A stretch of DNA of 64,000 nucleotides from an uncultured Bacteroidales bacterium (GCA_946411385.1 CAMKDV010000003.1:62001-126000); one strand, 5' to 3'. Numbered from the stretch's first letter, positions 19,940 through 28,133 are shown. Notes: generated by a model from the sequence alone, not told the origin. Program-made: numbers and translations.

Positions 19940-20049
19940 TTTTATTAATAAAAATATTGACTTTGCCCTTGTTTAACAGAATTTAATAAATAATCCGTCA
20001 AAACTGCTGCTTTTAACACATTTTTACAGTATCCTTATAGCAGCGAAAA

Positions 20050-20080
20050 AGGTTTAGACCCCACTTGAGGGTCTAAACCT
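20050..20080 (-). terminator. Attenuator hairpin between rplL and rpoB
   Basis: A perfect 12-bp stem (AGGTTTAGACCC with its complement) closes a seven-base loop, and on the minus strand it is followed by TTTTTC. In many bacteria a partial terminator here lowers rpoBC transcription relative to the ribosomal protein genes; position and shape fit that. Confidence 0.8.
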
Positions 20081-20101
20081 ACCTACACTAAAAGGGGTGT
20101 A

Positions 20102-20476
20102 TTACTTGAGTTCTACCTCAGCACCTACTTCCTCGAGAGCTTTCTTCAAAGCCTCAGCAGTAGCTTTGTCTACACCTTCCTTAACGGTTGCAGGAGCAGC
20201 GTCAACGATGTCCTTAGCCTCTTTCAGACCAAGACCGGTTTGCTCTTTCACTGCCTTAACCACCTGGAGCTTTTGAGCACCTGCGCTCTTCAGCACTACG
20301 TCAAACGACGTCTTCTCCTCTGCTGCGGGAGCGTCTGCAGCTGCAGGAGCAGCAACTGCTACAGCAGCAGCTGCGGGTTCAATACCATACTCGTCCTTCA
20401 GAATTTGAGCGAGCTCGTTAACTTCCTTAACCGTGAGGTTTACCAATTGTTCAGCAAAAGCTTTCAGATCTGCCAT
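20102..20476 (-). CDS. rplL: 50S ribosomal protein L7/L12
   Basis: This 124-aa protein forms the stalk dimers that recruit translation GTPases. The N-terminal dimerisation part ([20 protein letters not shown]) is followed by an alanine-rich hinge (about 36-55) and the C-terminal domain with [20 protein letters not shown] and [15 protein letters not shown]. Length and residues are normal. It lies downstream of rplJ, separated by a 151-base spacer containing heptamer repeats. Confidence 0.97.
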   Translation of the reverse strand: MADLKAFAEQLVNLTVKEVNELAQILKDEYGIEPAAAAVAVAAPAAADAPAAEEKTSFDVVLKSAGAQKLQVVKAVKEQTGLGLKEAKDIVDAAPATVKEGVDKATAEALKKALEEVGAEVELK

Positions 20477-20550
20477 TGTTGTAAATATTTAATTTGTTAT
20501 TTTTTCTTGTTAATTAATTCTTTGTTGCAGTTGAGCCCTTGAATTGTGAA

Positions 20551-20612
20551 CTTCGAAACTCTAAACTTTTTACTATCGAACTTTTTTCAACTCTAAACTC
20601 TCAACTTTCAAC
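20551..20612. repeat. Heptamer repeats in the rplJ-rplL spacer
   Basis: The spacer contains degenerate 7-base units such as AACTCTA, AACTCTC and AACTTTC, plus related ACTCTAA segments. They are spacer sequence between two essential co-transcribed genes and have no coding potential. Confidence 0.5.
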
Positions 20613-20627
20613 TATTTTCGCTGATTC

Positions 20628-21158
20628 TTACTCAGCTCGCTCGCCGAGGGTCTGCAATACACCGTGGATGGTGCTGCCACCGCTCTGCAGGGCGGAAATG
20701 ACGTTCTTAGCAGGCGACTGCAACAGAGCAACCAAGTCTGCAATAAGTTCGTTCTTCGACTTGATAGTAGCCAGAAAATCCAAGTTCTGTGCACCTACAT
20801 ATACCGTCTCTTCTACATAAGCGGCCTTCAGATAAGGCTTCGGCATCTCGCTCTTGTCACCCTTCGTAAACTCTTTGATGAGCTTGGCGGGAGCATTACC
20901 GGTAGCGGTAAGCATGAGTGCGGTGTTGCCCTTCAGTGCCTCAAAGATCTGTGCGTCAACGCCGGCGTGCTCAAGAGCCTTCTGCAGCAGCGTGTTCTTC
21001 GCTACCACCAGCTTGATGTCTTTCTTGAAGCACTGACGACGCAAGGCGCTCGTCTTCTCTGCGTTCAGACCTTCGATGTTCGTGATGTAGAAATGAGGGT
21101 ATTGAGCCAATTGCTCCTGGAGGGAGGCAATAACGAGGTTTTTATCTTCTTTCTTCAT
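20628..21158 (-). CDS. rplJ: 50S ribosomal protein L10
   Basis: This 176-aa protein anchors the L7/L12 dimers to the ribosome. The N-terminus (MKKEDKNLVIASLQEQL) and the segment RRQCFKKDIKLVVAKNTLLQKAL are typical of L10, and the hydrophobic C-terminal helix that binds L7/L12 is present. It starts 19 bases after rplA. In many bacteria L10 with L7/L12 represses its own mRNA; no obvious leader site was identified in the short spacer. Confidence 0.97.
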   Translation of the reverse strand: MKKEDKNLVIASLQEQLAQYPHFYITNIEGLNAEKTSALRRQCFKKDIKLVVAKNTLLQKALEHAGVDAQIFEALKGNTALMLTATGNAPAKLIKEFTKGDKSEMPKPYLKAAYVEETVYVGAQNLDFLATIKSKNELIADLVALLQSPAKNVISALQSGGSTIHGVLQTLGERAE

Positions 21159-21177
21159 ACTTGTAATCTTTAATTAG

Positions 21178-21867
21178 TTAGAACGATTTCGGATCAACCT
21201 TGATTCCTTGGCTCATAGTGCTGGAGAGATAAACGCTCTTGATGTACTCGCCTTTGGCTACAGCAGGTTTCAGCTTGATTACGGTGTCGATAAACTCACG
21301 TGCGTTCTCGGCGATAGCCTCAGCGCTGAAGCTAACTTTACCGATACTGGTGTGCAGTATACCGAATTTGTCCACCTTGAAGTCAATCTTACCTTGCTTT
21401 ACTTCCTTAACGGCTTTCGCCACGTCCATCGTCACCGTACCGCTCTTGGGGTTAGGCATCAAGCCACGCGGACCCAATATACGGCCCAGCGCACCGATCT
21501 TACCCATGATCTGCGGCATCGTGATGATTACGTCTACGTCAGTCCATCCGCCTTTGATCTTCTCAATGTACTCGTCCAGACCTACATAGTCTGCTCCGGC
21601 CTCTTTGGCGGCAGCCTCCTGGTCAGCGGTGCACAGAGCAAGAACGCGAACGACCTTACCCGTACCGTTTGGCAGGCTTACCACGCCACGTACCATCTGG
21701 TTCGCTTTACGAGGGTCTACACCCAAACGAACGTCAATATCTACTGAAGCGTCAAACTTTGTAGTTGTGATCTCTTTAACCAATGCGGCTGCTTCCGCGA
21801 TGGTATAGACTTTACCTGCTTCAATCTTCTCAGCAGCAAGTCTTTGATTCTTTGTCAATTTTGCCAT
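21178..21867 (-). CDS. rplA: 50S ribosomal protein L1
   Basis: This 229-aa protein forms the L1 stalk. Signatures include [40 protein letters not shown] and [21 protein letters not shown] followed by SGTVT. It starts 18 bases after rplK. L1 is often the autorepressor of the rplK-rplA unit through a hairpin in the rplK leader; a candidate is listed at 22343-22379. Confidence 0.97.
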   Translation of the reverse strand: MAKLTKNQRLAAEKIEAGKVYTIAEAAALVKEITTTKFDASVDIDVRLGVDPRKANQMVRGVVSLPNGTGKVVRVLALCTADQEAAAKEAGADYVGLDEYIEKIKGGWTDVDVIITMPQIMGKIGALGRILGPRGLMPNPKSGTVTMDVAKAVKEVKQGKIDFKVDKFGILHTSIGKVSFSAEAIAENAREFIDTVIKLKPAVAKGEYIKSVYLSSTMSQGIKVDPKSF

Positions 21868-21885
21868 GTGATTGAAGTTTTTTGA

Positions 21886-22308
21886 TTATTTAACGGTAAT
21901 TCCCATACTACGCGCTGTACCGCGTACCATTTTCTCAGCGCTCTCAACGGTGAAGCAGTTCAGGTCAACCATCTTGTCCTCAGCTATCTGACGGCACTGC
22001 TCGGCAGTGATCGTAGCTACTTTCTGACGGTTAGGCTGAGCCGAGCCGCTCTTCACCTTCGCTGCCTCAAGCAGCTGAACAGCTACAGGAGGAGTCTTTA
22101 CGATGAAGTCAAACGACTTGTCGGCATACACCGTGATTACTACAGGCAGCACTTTGCCTGCCTTGTCCTGAGTTCTGGCATTGAATTGTTTGCAAAACTC
22201 CATGATGTTCACACCCTTCGAACCCAATGCAGGGCCTACCGGAGGTGCAGGGTTGGCTGCGCCACCCTTGATCTGAAGTTTAATAAATCCGGCAATTTCT
22301 TTAGCCAT
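21886..22308 (-). CDS. rplK: 50S ribosomal protein L11
   Basis: This gene encodes L11 (140 aa from the chosen start), which binds the GTPase-associated region of 23S rRNA. I chose the ATG at 22308 ([20 protein letters not shown]) because it matches the conserved start; an upstream in-frame ATG at 22335 would add nine atypical residues. The proline-rich [20 protein letters not shown] segment and the ending [10 protein letters not shown] are standard. Confidence 0.97.
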   Translation of the reverse strand: MAKEIAGFIKLQIKGGAANPAPPVGPALGSKGVNIMEFCKQFNARTQDKAGKVLPVVITVYADKSFDFIVKTPPVAVQLLEAAKVKSGSAQPNRQKVATITAEQCRQIAEDKMVDLNCFTVESAEKMVRGTARSMGITVK

Positions 22309-22342
22309 AGTTGTTTGTGTTAATAGTTTTTGCAATACGGGC

Positions 22343-22379
22343 GGACTTTGCGTTCGGCTATGCTGCCGAATGATCGTCC
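22343..22379 (-). promoter_or_regulatory. Hairpin in the rplK leader, possible L1 site
   Basis: On the minus strand GGAC and GTCC enclose TTCGGC and GCCGAA with a six-base loop, giving a two-part helix with internal loops. A structured L1-binding site upstream of rplK is known in several bacteria. Similarity of this hairpin to the rRNA site was not tested. Confidence 0.35.
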
Positions 22380-22434
22380 TCTTGCGGTGTTAATGATAAA
22401 CTATTGAGTAGTCAAGCGGCCCGTAACATGCCTT

Positions 22435-22983
22435 CTACTCTACTTCTACTTGATTGAAGCCTAACTCCAGCGGAGTCTGACGGTCAAAGATCGTGACGAT
22501 TACCTTCAGCTTGTGCTTGTCTTGCATTACCTCGCTAATCACGCCGTTGAATCCGTTGAACGGACCATCGGTCACTTTCACTTTCTCGCCCACGATGAAG
22601 GTCTCGTTCATCTCGGCGGCTACCGACTCTTCGTCGATATTGCCGACAATCGCGTTCACTTCCTCCTGGGGAACAGGTTTCGGACGCATCGTCTTGGTGT
22701 CGTTCAAGAATCCAAGCACGTTAGGTATGTTCCTCAAGAGCGGGTAACACTCGTCTTGCAGGTTACACTCTACCAGCACGTAGCCCGGAAGCTTGTTACG
22801 CTCCTTTACAGTACGCTTGCCGTTCTTTGTAGCGACAACTTTCTCCGTAGGTAACAGTACTTGCGATACATACTCCTTGAACATAGTCGAGGTTACCAAG
22901 GCGCCTTCGATATACTCTTTCACCTTGTTCTCCTTACCGCCTATCGCACGGAGCACATACCATTTGTAATTGTTCTCTGCCAT
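22435..22983 (-). CDS. nusG: Transcription termination/antitermination factor NusG
   Basis: This 182-aa protein binds RNA polymerase and links it to Rho or ribosomes. The NGN domain starts with KWYVLRAIGGKENKVKEYIE; the C-terminal KOW domain has EKVKVTDGPFNGFNGVISEV. Length is normal for NusG and too short for the UpxY/LoaP specialised paralogues of Bacteroidota, and its position beside secE and rplK confirms the housekeeping form. Confidence 0.96.
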   Translation of the reverse strand: MAENNYKWYVLRAIGGKENKVKEYIEGALVTSTMFKEYVSQVLLPTEKVVATKNGKRTVKERNKLPGYVLVECNLQDECYPLLRNIPNVLGFLNDTKTMRPKPVPQEEVNAIVGNIDEESVAAEMNETFIVGEKVKVTDGPFNGFNGVISEVMQDKHKLKVIVTIFDRQTPLELGFNQVEVE

Positions 22984-22984
22984 C

Positions 22985-23046
22985 TCTTTAAATTTTATAC
23001 TTTGAACTTTGAAATCCTTTCAACTTTCAATATTCAATTTTCAACT
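22985..23046. repeat. Heptamer repeats in the secE-nusG spacer
   Basis: The spacer contains 7-base units including TTTCAAC, TTTCAAT, ATTCAAT and TTTCAAC, preceded by two ACTTTGA units. Pattern as in other spacers of this window. Confidence 0.5.
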
Positions 23047-23055
23047 TAAAAAGAA

Positions 23056-23244
23056 TTAGAACAAGCCGTAGATAAACGTCATCAACTCCTCAAAGCACCA
23101 ATCCATAAGCCACACAATCAGTGCCAGAATGATGGAAGCTATCAGCACCAATGCTGCACTCTGGGTCAGTTCTTTGTACGACGGCCAACTTACCTTGTTA
23201 ACCATCTCGTTGTACGATTCTTTGATGTTATCAACCAACTTCAT
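23056..23244 (-). CDS. secE: Preprotein translocase subunit SecE
   Basis: This 62-aa protein is the small essential clamp of SecYEG. The amphipathic stretch (MKLVDNIKESYNEMVNKVSW followed by PSYKELTQ) and a single membrane helix (about residues 30-50) match the short SecE form of most bacteria. Position between tRNA-Trp and nusG is classical. Confidence 0.93.
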   Translation of the reverse strand: MKLVDNIKESYNEMVNKVSWPSYKELTQSAALVLIASIILALIVWLMDWCFEELMTFIYGLF

Positions 23245-23361
23245 ATCAGTAGATTTTTTATATTTCCTATTTGCGCACCAATATTCCGACCTCAGCCGAA
23301 GCTAAAGCCAGAATTGGAAGCTATGTCATGTAACAATGGTTGATGGTTTGGGCTTCAGTGT

Positions 23362-23396
23362 CCTTTCACTTTTCACCTTTCACCTTTCACCTTTAT
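23362..23396. repeat. CACCTTT heptamer array
   Basis: Four near-identical units of CACCTTT (one with an extra T) lie between secE and tRNA-Trp. The same heptamer recurs inside the decarboxylase-like gene near 53.4 kb. Confidence 0.65.
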
Positions 23397-23399
23397 TAG

Positions 23400-23470
23400 C
23401 ACGGAAGGCAGGAATCGAACCCACATTGACGGTTTTGGAGACCGCTCTCCTACCATTGGAGGACTTCCGT
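23400..23470 (-). tRNA. tRNA-Trp (CCA)
   Basis: A full cloverleaf of 71 bases can be drawn: acceptor ACGGAAG/CTTCCGT, anticodon loop CTCCAAA with anticodon CCA, T-arm GGGTTCGATTCC. The 3' CCA is not encoded. It lies between tuf and secE as in many bacteria. Confidence 0.95.
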
Positions 23471-23504
23471 AAAAATGCCGAGGCTCGACGCCTCGAGCAT
23501 TTTT
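23471..23504. terminator. Hairpin terminator between tuf and tRNA-Trp
   Basis: AAAAATGC and CGAGGC on the left pair with GCCTCG and GCATTTTT on the right around TCGAC with one bulged base. Flanking A- and T-runs make it symmetrical. On the minus strand it would end the tuf transcript directly before the tRNA. Confidence 0.75.
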
Positions 23505-23511
23505 CCCTCAT

Positions 23512-23623
23512 GGGGTCCCCAGCGTAAACCAAGCCGTAGGCTGTTTGCGATGGGGAGAGCGAAGGCACGCATCGCTTTTATGCCGCCAAGCGGCATCGGT
23601 GCGATTGCGTTGCCGAACGCGAA
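23512..23623 (+). repeat. Two-hairpin dispersed element, copy A
   Basis: It begins GGGGTCCCC and ends GCCGAACGCGAA, which abuts the tuf stop codon. Hairpin 1 is closed by CCCC/GGGG, with an inner AGCC/GGCT. The linker AGAGCGAAGGCA leads to hairpin 2, with outer arms CGCATCGC and GCGATTGCG and inner stem ATGCCG/CGGCAT. It is read antisense in the tuf transcript. Confidence 0.75.
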
Positions 23624-24811
23624 TTAGTCGATGAGTTTGGTGATCTGACCCGAACCTACCGTACGGCCACCCTCACGGATTGCGAAACGCAGACCCTCAG
23701 AGCAAGCTACCGGATAGATCAGCTTAACCTGAATCTCCAGGTTGTCACCGGGCATTACCATCTCAGTTCCCTCCGGCAGAGTGATCTCACCGGTAACGTC
23801 CATCGTACGGATGTAGAACTGAGGACGATAGTGGTTGTGGAACGGCGTGTGACGGCCACCCTCTTCCTTCTTCAGGATATAAACAGAAGCCTTGAACTCG
23901 CTGTAAGGTTTAACTGCACCCGGGTGAGTCAATACCATACCACGGCGAACCTCGTCCTTGTCAATACCACGGAGGAGCAGACCTACGTTATCACCGGCCT
24001 CACCTTGGTCGAGCAACTTACGGAACATCTCAACACCCGTAACAACAGACTTACGTCCCTCGCTACCGAGACCAATGAGCTGAACCTCGTCACCTACCTT
24101 AACAACACCGGTCTCAATACGACCCGTTGCAACGGTACCACGACCCGTGATCGAGAATACGTCCTCAACCGGCATCAGGAACGGTTTGTCAACGGCGCGA
24201 ACAGGCAGTTGGATCCAGTTGTCGCAAGCGTCCATAAGCTCCATCACCTTGTCTTCCCACTCAGGAACACCGTTCAGTGCACCAAGGGCAGAACCGCGGA
24301 TAACAGGAGTATTGTCGCCATCGAAATCGTAGAACGACAGAAGCTCACGCATCTCCATCTCTACCAGGTCAAGCATCTCGGGATCGTCCACGAGGTCGCA
24401 CTTGTTCATGAATACAACCAGACGCGGAACGTTCACTTGACGAGCCAACAGGATGTGCTCACGAGTCTGAGGCATCGGACCGTCAGTAGCGGCTACAACG
24501 ATGATAGCACCGTCCATCTGGGCAGCACCCGTTACCATGTTCTTTACATAGTCGGCGTGACCCGGGCAGTCAACGTGAGCATAGTGACGGTTAGCCGTCT
24601 GATACTCTACGTGAGCGGTGTTGATGGTGATACCACGCTCTTTCTCCTCAGGAGCGTTGTCGATCTGGTCGAAGCTCTTAACCTCAGACAGACCTTTCTT
24701 AGAAAGTACCAGGGTAATAGCGGCTGTCAAAGTCGTTTTTCCGTGGTCAACGTGACCGATAGTACCGATGTTAACGTGCGGTTTCGAACGGTCAAATTTT
24801 TCTTTTGCCAT
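23624..24811 (-). CDS. tuf: Elongation factor Tu
   Basis: This 395-aa GTPase delivers aminoacyl-tRNA to the ribosome. All G motifs are intact: [10 protein letters not shown] (G1), RGITINTAH (G2), DCPGHADY (G3), NKCD (G4) and the SAL-type G5. Domains 2 and 3 follow with [13 protein letters not shown] and RGMVLTHPG. Codon use is highly biased. It is preceded by four tRNA genes and followed by tRNA-Trp and secE. Two copies of the dispersed two-hairpin element bracket it directly. Confidence 0.98.
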   Translation of the reverse strand: MAKEKFDRSKPHVNIGTIGHVDHGKTTLTAAITLVLSKKGLSEVKSFDQIDNAPEEKERGITINTAHVEYQTANRHYAHVDCPGHADYVKNMVTGAAQMDGAIIVVAATDGPMPQTREHILLARQVNVPRLVVFMNKCDLVDDPEMLDLVEMEMRELLSFYDFDGDNTPVIRGSALGALNGVPEWEDKVMELMDACDNWIQLPVRAVDKPFLMPVEDVFSITGRGTVATGRIETGVVKVGDEVQLIGLGSEGRKSVVTGVEMFRKLLDQGEAGDNVGLLLRGIDKDEVRRGMVLTHPGAVKPYSEFKASVYILKKEEGGRHTPFHNHYRPQFYIRTMDVTGEITLPEGTEMVMPGDNLEIQVKLIYPVACSEGLRFAIREGGRTVGSGQITKLID

Positions 24812-24867
24812 AGTAATTACTTTTAATTATTAACGTTAATACTTATTTTGTTTTCCTCCGTCAAATA

Positions 24868-24899
24868 AAGGCAGGTCAGTTTTGACCCCAACCTACCTT
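24868..24899. terminator. Hairpin upstream of tuf
   Basis: AAGGCAGGT pairs with ACCTACCTT, and inside it GGTCA pairs with TGACC; on the minus strand TTTATTTG follows. It may end or process the tRNA part of the transcript before tuf, or act in the tuf leader. Confidence 0.5.
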
Positions 24900-24928
24900 A
24901 TTTATATTTTACGCCTCCTTTTCTTCCC

Positions 24929-25035
24929 GGGGTCCCCGAAAGCAATCGCAGATTGGTTTTGGGGAGAGCCGAGACATCGGTCGCTTTGATGAGCGCGGAT
25001 CGCTCAGCCCGTGCGATCCGATCGTCGAAGGCGAA
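24929..25035 (+). repeat. Two-hairpin dispersed element, copy B
   Basis: It begins GGGGTCCCC. Hairpin 1 is CCCC/GGGG with an inner CAATC/GATTG, different in sequence from copy A. Linker AGAGCCGAGACA; hairpin 2 arms TCGGTCGC and GCGATCCGA with inner AGCG/CGCT. It ends one base before the 3' end of tRNA-Thr(GGT). Confidence 0.72.
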
Positions 25036-25036
25036 G

Positions 25037-25108
<72 letters not shown>

Positions 25109-25113
25109 ATAAG

Positions 25114-25186
25114 AGCGGAAAACGGGACTCAAACCCGCGACCCCCAGCTTGGAAGGCTAGTGCTCTATCGACTGAGCTATTTCCGC
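25114..25186 (-). tRNA. tRNA-Gly (TCC)
   Basis: 73-base cloverleaf with acceptor GCGGAAA/TTTCCGC, anticodon loop CTTCCAA giving TCC, and T-arm GGGTTTGAGTCCC. It lies five bases from tRNA-Thr. Its first four bases form one end of a 28-bp palindrome. Confidence 0.95.
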
Positions 25187-25210
25187 GAGATTTTCGCGAA
25201 AATCTCGCGG
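25183..25210. repeat. Perfect 28-bp palindrome at the tRNA-Gly 5' end
   Basis: CCGCGAGATTTTCG and its exact complement meet head to head, overlapping the first four bases of tRNA-Gly. The rest of the tRNA-Tyr to tRNA-Gly spacer (to 25312) is rich in further hairpins, such as GGCGAA/TTCGCC enclosing CGAAAGC/GCTTTCG. A role in pre-tRNA processing is possible but unproven. Confidence 0.75.
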
Positions 25211-25312
25211 GAGCCTTGGCGGCGGCGAACTGCGAAAGCGAGCTTTCGTTCGCCTTGCACAAGCCGTCCGCAATTAACTCACGGTGTTTTCGCTCGCGGC
25301 TGACGCCGCGTG

Positions 25313-25395
25313 TGGGTGCGGATGGATTCGAACCACCGAAGCTGAAAAGCAGCAGATTTACAGTCTGCCCCATTTGGCCACTCTGGAACACACCC
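25313..25395 (-). tRNA. tRNA-Tyr (GTA)
   Basis: 83-base class II tRNA with acceptor GGGTGTG/CGCACCC, anticodon stem CAGA/TCTG with anticodon GTA, and a long variable arm. No encoded CCA. Confidence 0.95.
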
Positions 25396-25425
25396 AAGTT
25401 CTCAATAAAGTTTGATCACTGCGCC

Positions 25426-25452
25426 AATCTTCAAATCTCAAATCTTCAAATC
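25426..25452. repeat. Short tandem repeat between tRNA genes
   Basis: Three units of the type TCAAATC(T) separate tRNA-Tyr and tRNA-Thr(TGT). It is another example of the 7-8-base spacer repeats. Confidence 0.5.
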
Positions 25453-25471
25453 GGCGCGGCTAGCGCCGCGG

Positions 25472-25544
25472 AGCCTCTTGTCGGACTCGAACCAACGACC
25501 GCTTGATTACAAATCGAGTGCTCTACCAACTGAGCTAAAGAGGC
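25472..25544 (-). tRNA. tRNA-Thr (TGT)
   Basis: 73-base cloverleaf with acceptor GCCTCTT/AAGAGGC, anticodon loop TTTGTAA giving TGT, and T-arm TGGTTCGAGTCCG. First gene of the tRNA-tuf transcript. Confidence 0.95.
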
Positions 25545-25584
25545 GTCGATCTTGCAACCGTATCGTTCGGCGCGAAATCGGATG

Positions 25585-25616
25585 CAAAGGTACAACATTT
25601 TTTTGACTCTTGCAAA
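25585..25616 (-). promoter_or_regulatory. Promoter of the tRNA-tuf-secE-nusG block
   Basis: On the minus strand TTTG (complement of 25613-25616) is followed after 20 bases by TACCTTTG (complement of 25585-25592). Initiation is expected near 25579, about 35 bases before tRNA-Thr(TGT). Confidence 0.8.
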
Positions 25617-25687
25617 TTATTCCGATAAAAACGGCTTCAGACTCGCGCAATTCCATATTTCTGCAAACTCAACTTGCAAAACATCCG

Positions 25688-26641
25688 TCATTTTGACCTC
25701 GGATGCGCATTTTTATAGGCTTGTTGGATCTGCTCGAAGGTGGTATGAGTATATACTTGTGTGGCTTCCAGGCTGGCGTGACCGAGCAGCGATTGTATCG
25801 TGCGGATGTCCGCGCCGTTGTTGAGCATAGCGGTGGCAAACGTGTGGCGGAGCACGTGCGGAGAGTGCTTCTTGAGCGTACTTACTTCGCCCATCCGTGT
25901 GCGTACTATCGTATAGACAGCCGCCGCACTCATGCCGCTTGTCGTGCCGTCACGGTGGATATGCGTCAGAAAATAGTTGTCTGTCGACTCAAAGCCTCGC
26001 CGCACATCCATATAATCGCGTATCTCATCCGCCAGACCATCGCCTATCGGCACTACCCTTTCCTTCCGTCGCTTGCCGAAAACGCGGATCTGCATCCCGT
26101 CCAGATCAATATCCGCATCTTTCAGCCCTACCAGTTCAGCTCGGCGCATACCGGTCTGGTAGAGAAGGGAGATGATCAGATTGTCGCGGGTGAGGCAGAA
26201 GATTTCTTTCGGCGAAGCCTGCTTGTCGGGGCTGTGCATCAGCTCATCCAGTTCGCGCTCGCCAATGGCTTGCTCCCTTTGCATCTCGCTCTCGCGGAAG
26301 AAGACGGGCAGCGGTTTGTCGGTCTTCGGTGCTATCACTTTCTGCGTCACGTCGCGCTTCACCAGCCCTTGCCGCAGCAGGTACTTGTAGAACGATCGCA
26401 ATGCCGACAACCTGCGTCTGACCGTTCTTGGCGAACGGCCTTGGTCGAGCATCTCCACCATCCACAGCCTCACGTCGTTCTCGTCAGCACCGGCTGCCTC
26501 AAACGCCTGACCCGAAGTGCGCTCCACAAAGTCGCGAAAGGCCTTCAGATCGTCGCGGTACTCGCCTACCGTGCGCGGCGAGTAGCGCTTCTCCGTTGCC
26601 AGGTATGCGATAAAACGGTCGATCATATCTCTTTGCCGCAA
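25688..26641 (-). CDS. Tyrosine recombinase (XerC/XerD type)
   Basis: This 317-aa protein has an N-terminal SAM-like core-binding domain (about 8-95) and a catalytic domain with the expected residues: Arg in TGMRRAELVGL, Lys region after MQIRVFGKRRKE, His-Leu-Arg in HVLRHTFATAML, His in LLGHASLEATQ, and Tyr in VYTHT. Length fits the chromosome dimer resolvases; in Bacteroidales it is most likely a housekeeping Xer rather than a phage integrase. The ATG at 26641 overlaps the deoxynucleoside kinase end by 19 bases; an ATG four codons later is an alternative. Confidence 0.88.
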   Translation of the reverse strand: MRQRDMIDRFIAYLATEKRYSPRTVGEYRDDLKAFRDFVERTSGQAFEAAGADENDVRLWMVEMLDQGRSPRTVRRRLSALRSFYKYLLRQGLVKRDVTQKVIAPKTDKPLPVFFRESEMQREQAIGERELDELMHSPDKQASPKEIFCLTRDNLIISLLYQTGMRRAELVGLKDADIDLDGMQIRVFGKRRKERVVPIGDGLADEIRDYMDVRRGFESTDNYFLTHIHRDGTTSGMSAAAVYTIVRTRMGEVSTLKKHSPHVLRHTFATAMLNNGADIRTIQSLLGHASLEATQVYTHTTFEQIQQAYKNAHPRSK

Positions 26642-27270
26642 CCTTCGGTAGGCTCGAACGGGAACAGACCGAACAGCTCGGCATCGATCCTATCGGTCAC
26701 GAAATGGAAATCTTTCGGATTGTCCCCGAACTTGATGGTATCGCCATCCACGATCAGCAGCTTGCCTTTGTAGTCGGCAATCCATGCCTCATACAGGTCG
26801 TTCAGGCCCTGCAGATAGTCGATACGCATACTGGCCTCGTACGTACGACCGCGCTTCTGGATCTGTGCCACCAGGTTGGGGATGGTCGAGCGGATGTATA
26901 TCATCAGGTCGGGCATCTTCACCAGCGACATCATCAGGTTGAACAGGTCGGTATAGTTGTCAAAATCCCTATCGGACATGAATCCCTGACGATGCAGGTT
27001 CGGCGCAAAGATGCGCGCATCCTCGTAGATAGTACGGTCCTGGATGATCCACTCGTCCGACTTCGAGATATCCACTATGTCCTGAAATCGCTTGTTCAGG
27101 AAATATACCTGCAAGTTAAACGACCAGCGGCTCATGTCCGCATAGAAATCTTCGAGGTATGGGTTGAAATCCACACTCTCAAAACGCGGTGTCCAACCAT
27201 AATGCTTCGCCAACATGTTCGTCAGCGTTGTCTTTCCGCAACCGATATTGCCTGCTACTGCTATATGCAT
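26623..27270 (-). CDS. Deoxynucleoside kinase, first of a tandem pair
   Basis: This enzyme (215 aa) phosphorylates a deoxynucleoside for salvage. I place the start at 27270 (MHIAVAGNIGCGKTTLTNML) because it aligns with the paralogue; the frame upstream is dispersed-repeat sequence (copy C). Walker A GNIGCGKTT, the substrate-site segment FESVDFNPYLEDFY, the DRTIYED motif and the lid segment around QKRGRTYE are typical of the dCK/dGK family. Its C-terminus overlaps the Xer gene. About half its residues match the neighbouring kinase at 27422-28051, suggesting tandem duplication. Confidence 0.9.
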   Translation of the reverse strand: MHIAVAGNIGCGKTTLTNMLAKHYGWTPRFESVDFNPYLEDFYADMSRWSFNLQVYFLNKRFQDIVDISKSDEWIIQDRTIYEDARIFAPNLHRQGFMSDRDFDNYTDLFNLMMSLVKMPDLMIYIRSTIPNLVAQIQKRGRTYEASMRIDYLQGLNDLYEAWIADYKGKLLIVDGDTIKFGDNPKDFHFVTDRIDAELFGLFPFEPTEGCGKEI

Positions 27271-27370
27271 TCGCGTTCGCCAATGGGTCGCACGGGCTGA
27301 GCGTTTCGCGCTCATCAAGGCTCCCCATGTCTCCGCTCTTTGGTCCACAAAATTTCATTTTGCGTCCCAA
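27270..27370 (-). repeat. Two-hairpin dispersed element, copy C
   Basis: Read on the minus strand. Hairpin 1 is closed by TTGG/CCAA in place of CCCC/GGGG, with inner CAAAAT/ATTTTG; linker AGAGCGGAGACA; hairpin 2 arms TGGGGAGC and GCGACCCA with inner GAGCG/CGCTC. The end GCGAACGCGA runs straight into the ATG of the kinase, so the copy is the sense leader of that gene. Confidence 0.7.
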
Positions 27371-27421
27371 GAGAGGGAGAACCCTCCATGGCGATTGGGA
27401 GGTTCTAAGGTTATTCTATTG

Positions 27422-28051
27422 CTACCATTGTTGTTCCGAGAACAATCCGAACAGTTGGGCGTCAATCTTGTTGACGATAGTCCGGAAATCTTCGGGATTG
27501 TTCTCAAAGTCCATCTCGTCGCTCTCAATCACCAGCACTCGTCCCTCATATTGCTTGTAGATGAACTCCTCGTATCGTTCGTTCAGGTCTTTCAGATAGT
27601 CTATCTGCATCCCCTGCTCGTAGTCCCTGCCTCGCTTTTGTATCTGTGCGATGAGCGTCGGCACGCTCTTGCGCAGGTATATCATCAGGTCAGGCAGTTT
27701 CATCAACCGCTTCATGTGCTCGAACAGCTCCATGTAGGTGGTATAGTCGCGGTCGCTCAGGTCGCCGCGCCTGTAGTTATTTGCCACGAACACGTACACA
27801 CCCTCAAAGATGCTCCTGTCCTGAACGATGGTGTGCGTCGAGGCGTTCACGGCAAGCATATCCTTGAAGCGCTCCTTGAGGAAATAGGTCTCCAGACAGA
27901 AAGACCAACGCTTGATATCGCTATAGTAGTCCTCCAGATAAGGATTGAACCCCACACTCTCAAAGCGCGGTTCCCAGCCATAATACTTCGCCAGCATCTT
28001 CGTCAGCGTAGTCTTGCCTGCTCCAATATTTCCAGCTATTGCTATATACAT
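27422..28051 (-). CDS. Deoxynucleoside kinase, second of a tandem pair
   Basis: This 209-aa protein begins MYIAIAGNIGAGKTTLTKML and shows the same layout as its neighbour: P-loop, FESVGFNPYLEDYY, DRSIFEGVYVF, and a lid arginine region QKRGRDYEQG. Paired deoxyadenosine and deoxyguanosine kinases encoded side by side are known in lactobacilli, where they form a heterodimer; whether this pair divides labour the same way is inference. It is separated from the other kinase by copy C of the dispersed element. Confidence 0.9.
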   Translation of the reverse strand: MYIAIAGNIGAGKTTLTKMLAKYYGWEPRFESVGFNPYLEDYYSDIKRWSFCLETYFLKERFKDMLAVNASTHTIVQDRSIFEGVYVFVANNYRRGDLSDRDYTTYMELFEHMKRLMKLPDLMIYLRKSVPTLIAQIQKRGRDYEQGMQIDYLKDLNERYEEFIYKQYEGRVLVIESDEMDFENNPEDFRTIVNKIDAQLFGLFSEQQW

Positions 28052-28133
28052 CCTATTTTACATAATACTCGAGAAAACGGCCACTTTTATCAGGGTTTTA
28101 TCGAGATTTGAACAGACTTTTAACGAAGTTTTA

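Noticed and set aside
23831..24826. 331-codon open frame antisense to tuf
   Set aside because: Shadow of tuf codon bias; no start signal or homology visible.
23512..25035. Integron attC sites as explanation for the two-hairpin elements
   Set aside because: The conserved GTTRRRY/RYYYAAC ends of attC are not seen and no integrase of the integron type is nearby, although a hairpin-based recombination site cannot be fully excluded.
27271..27348. N-terminal extension of the first deoxynucleoside kinase
   Set aside because: The extension is dispersed-element sequence and the paralogue starts at the position equivalent to 27270.
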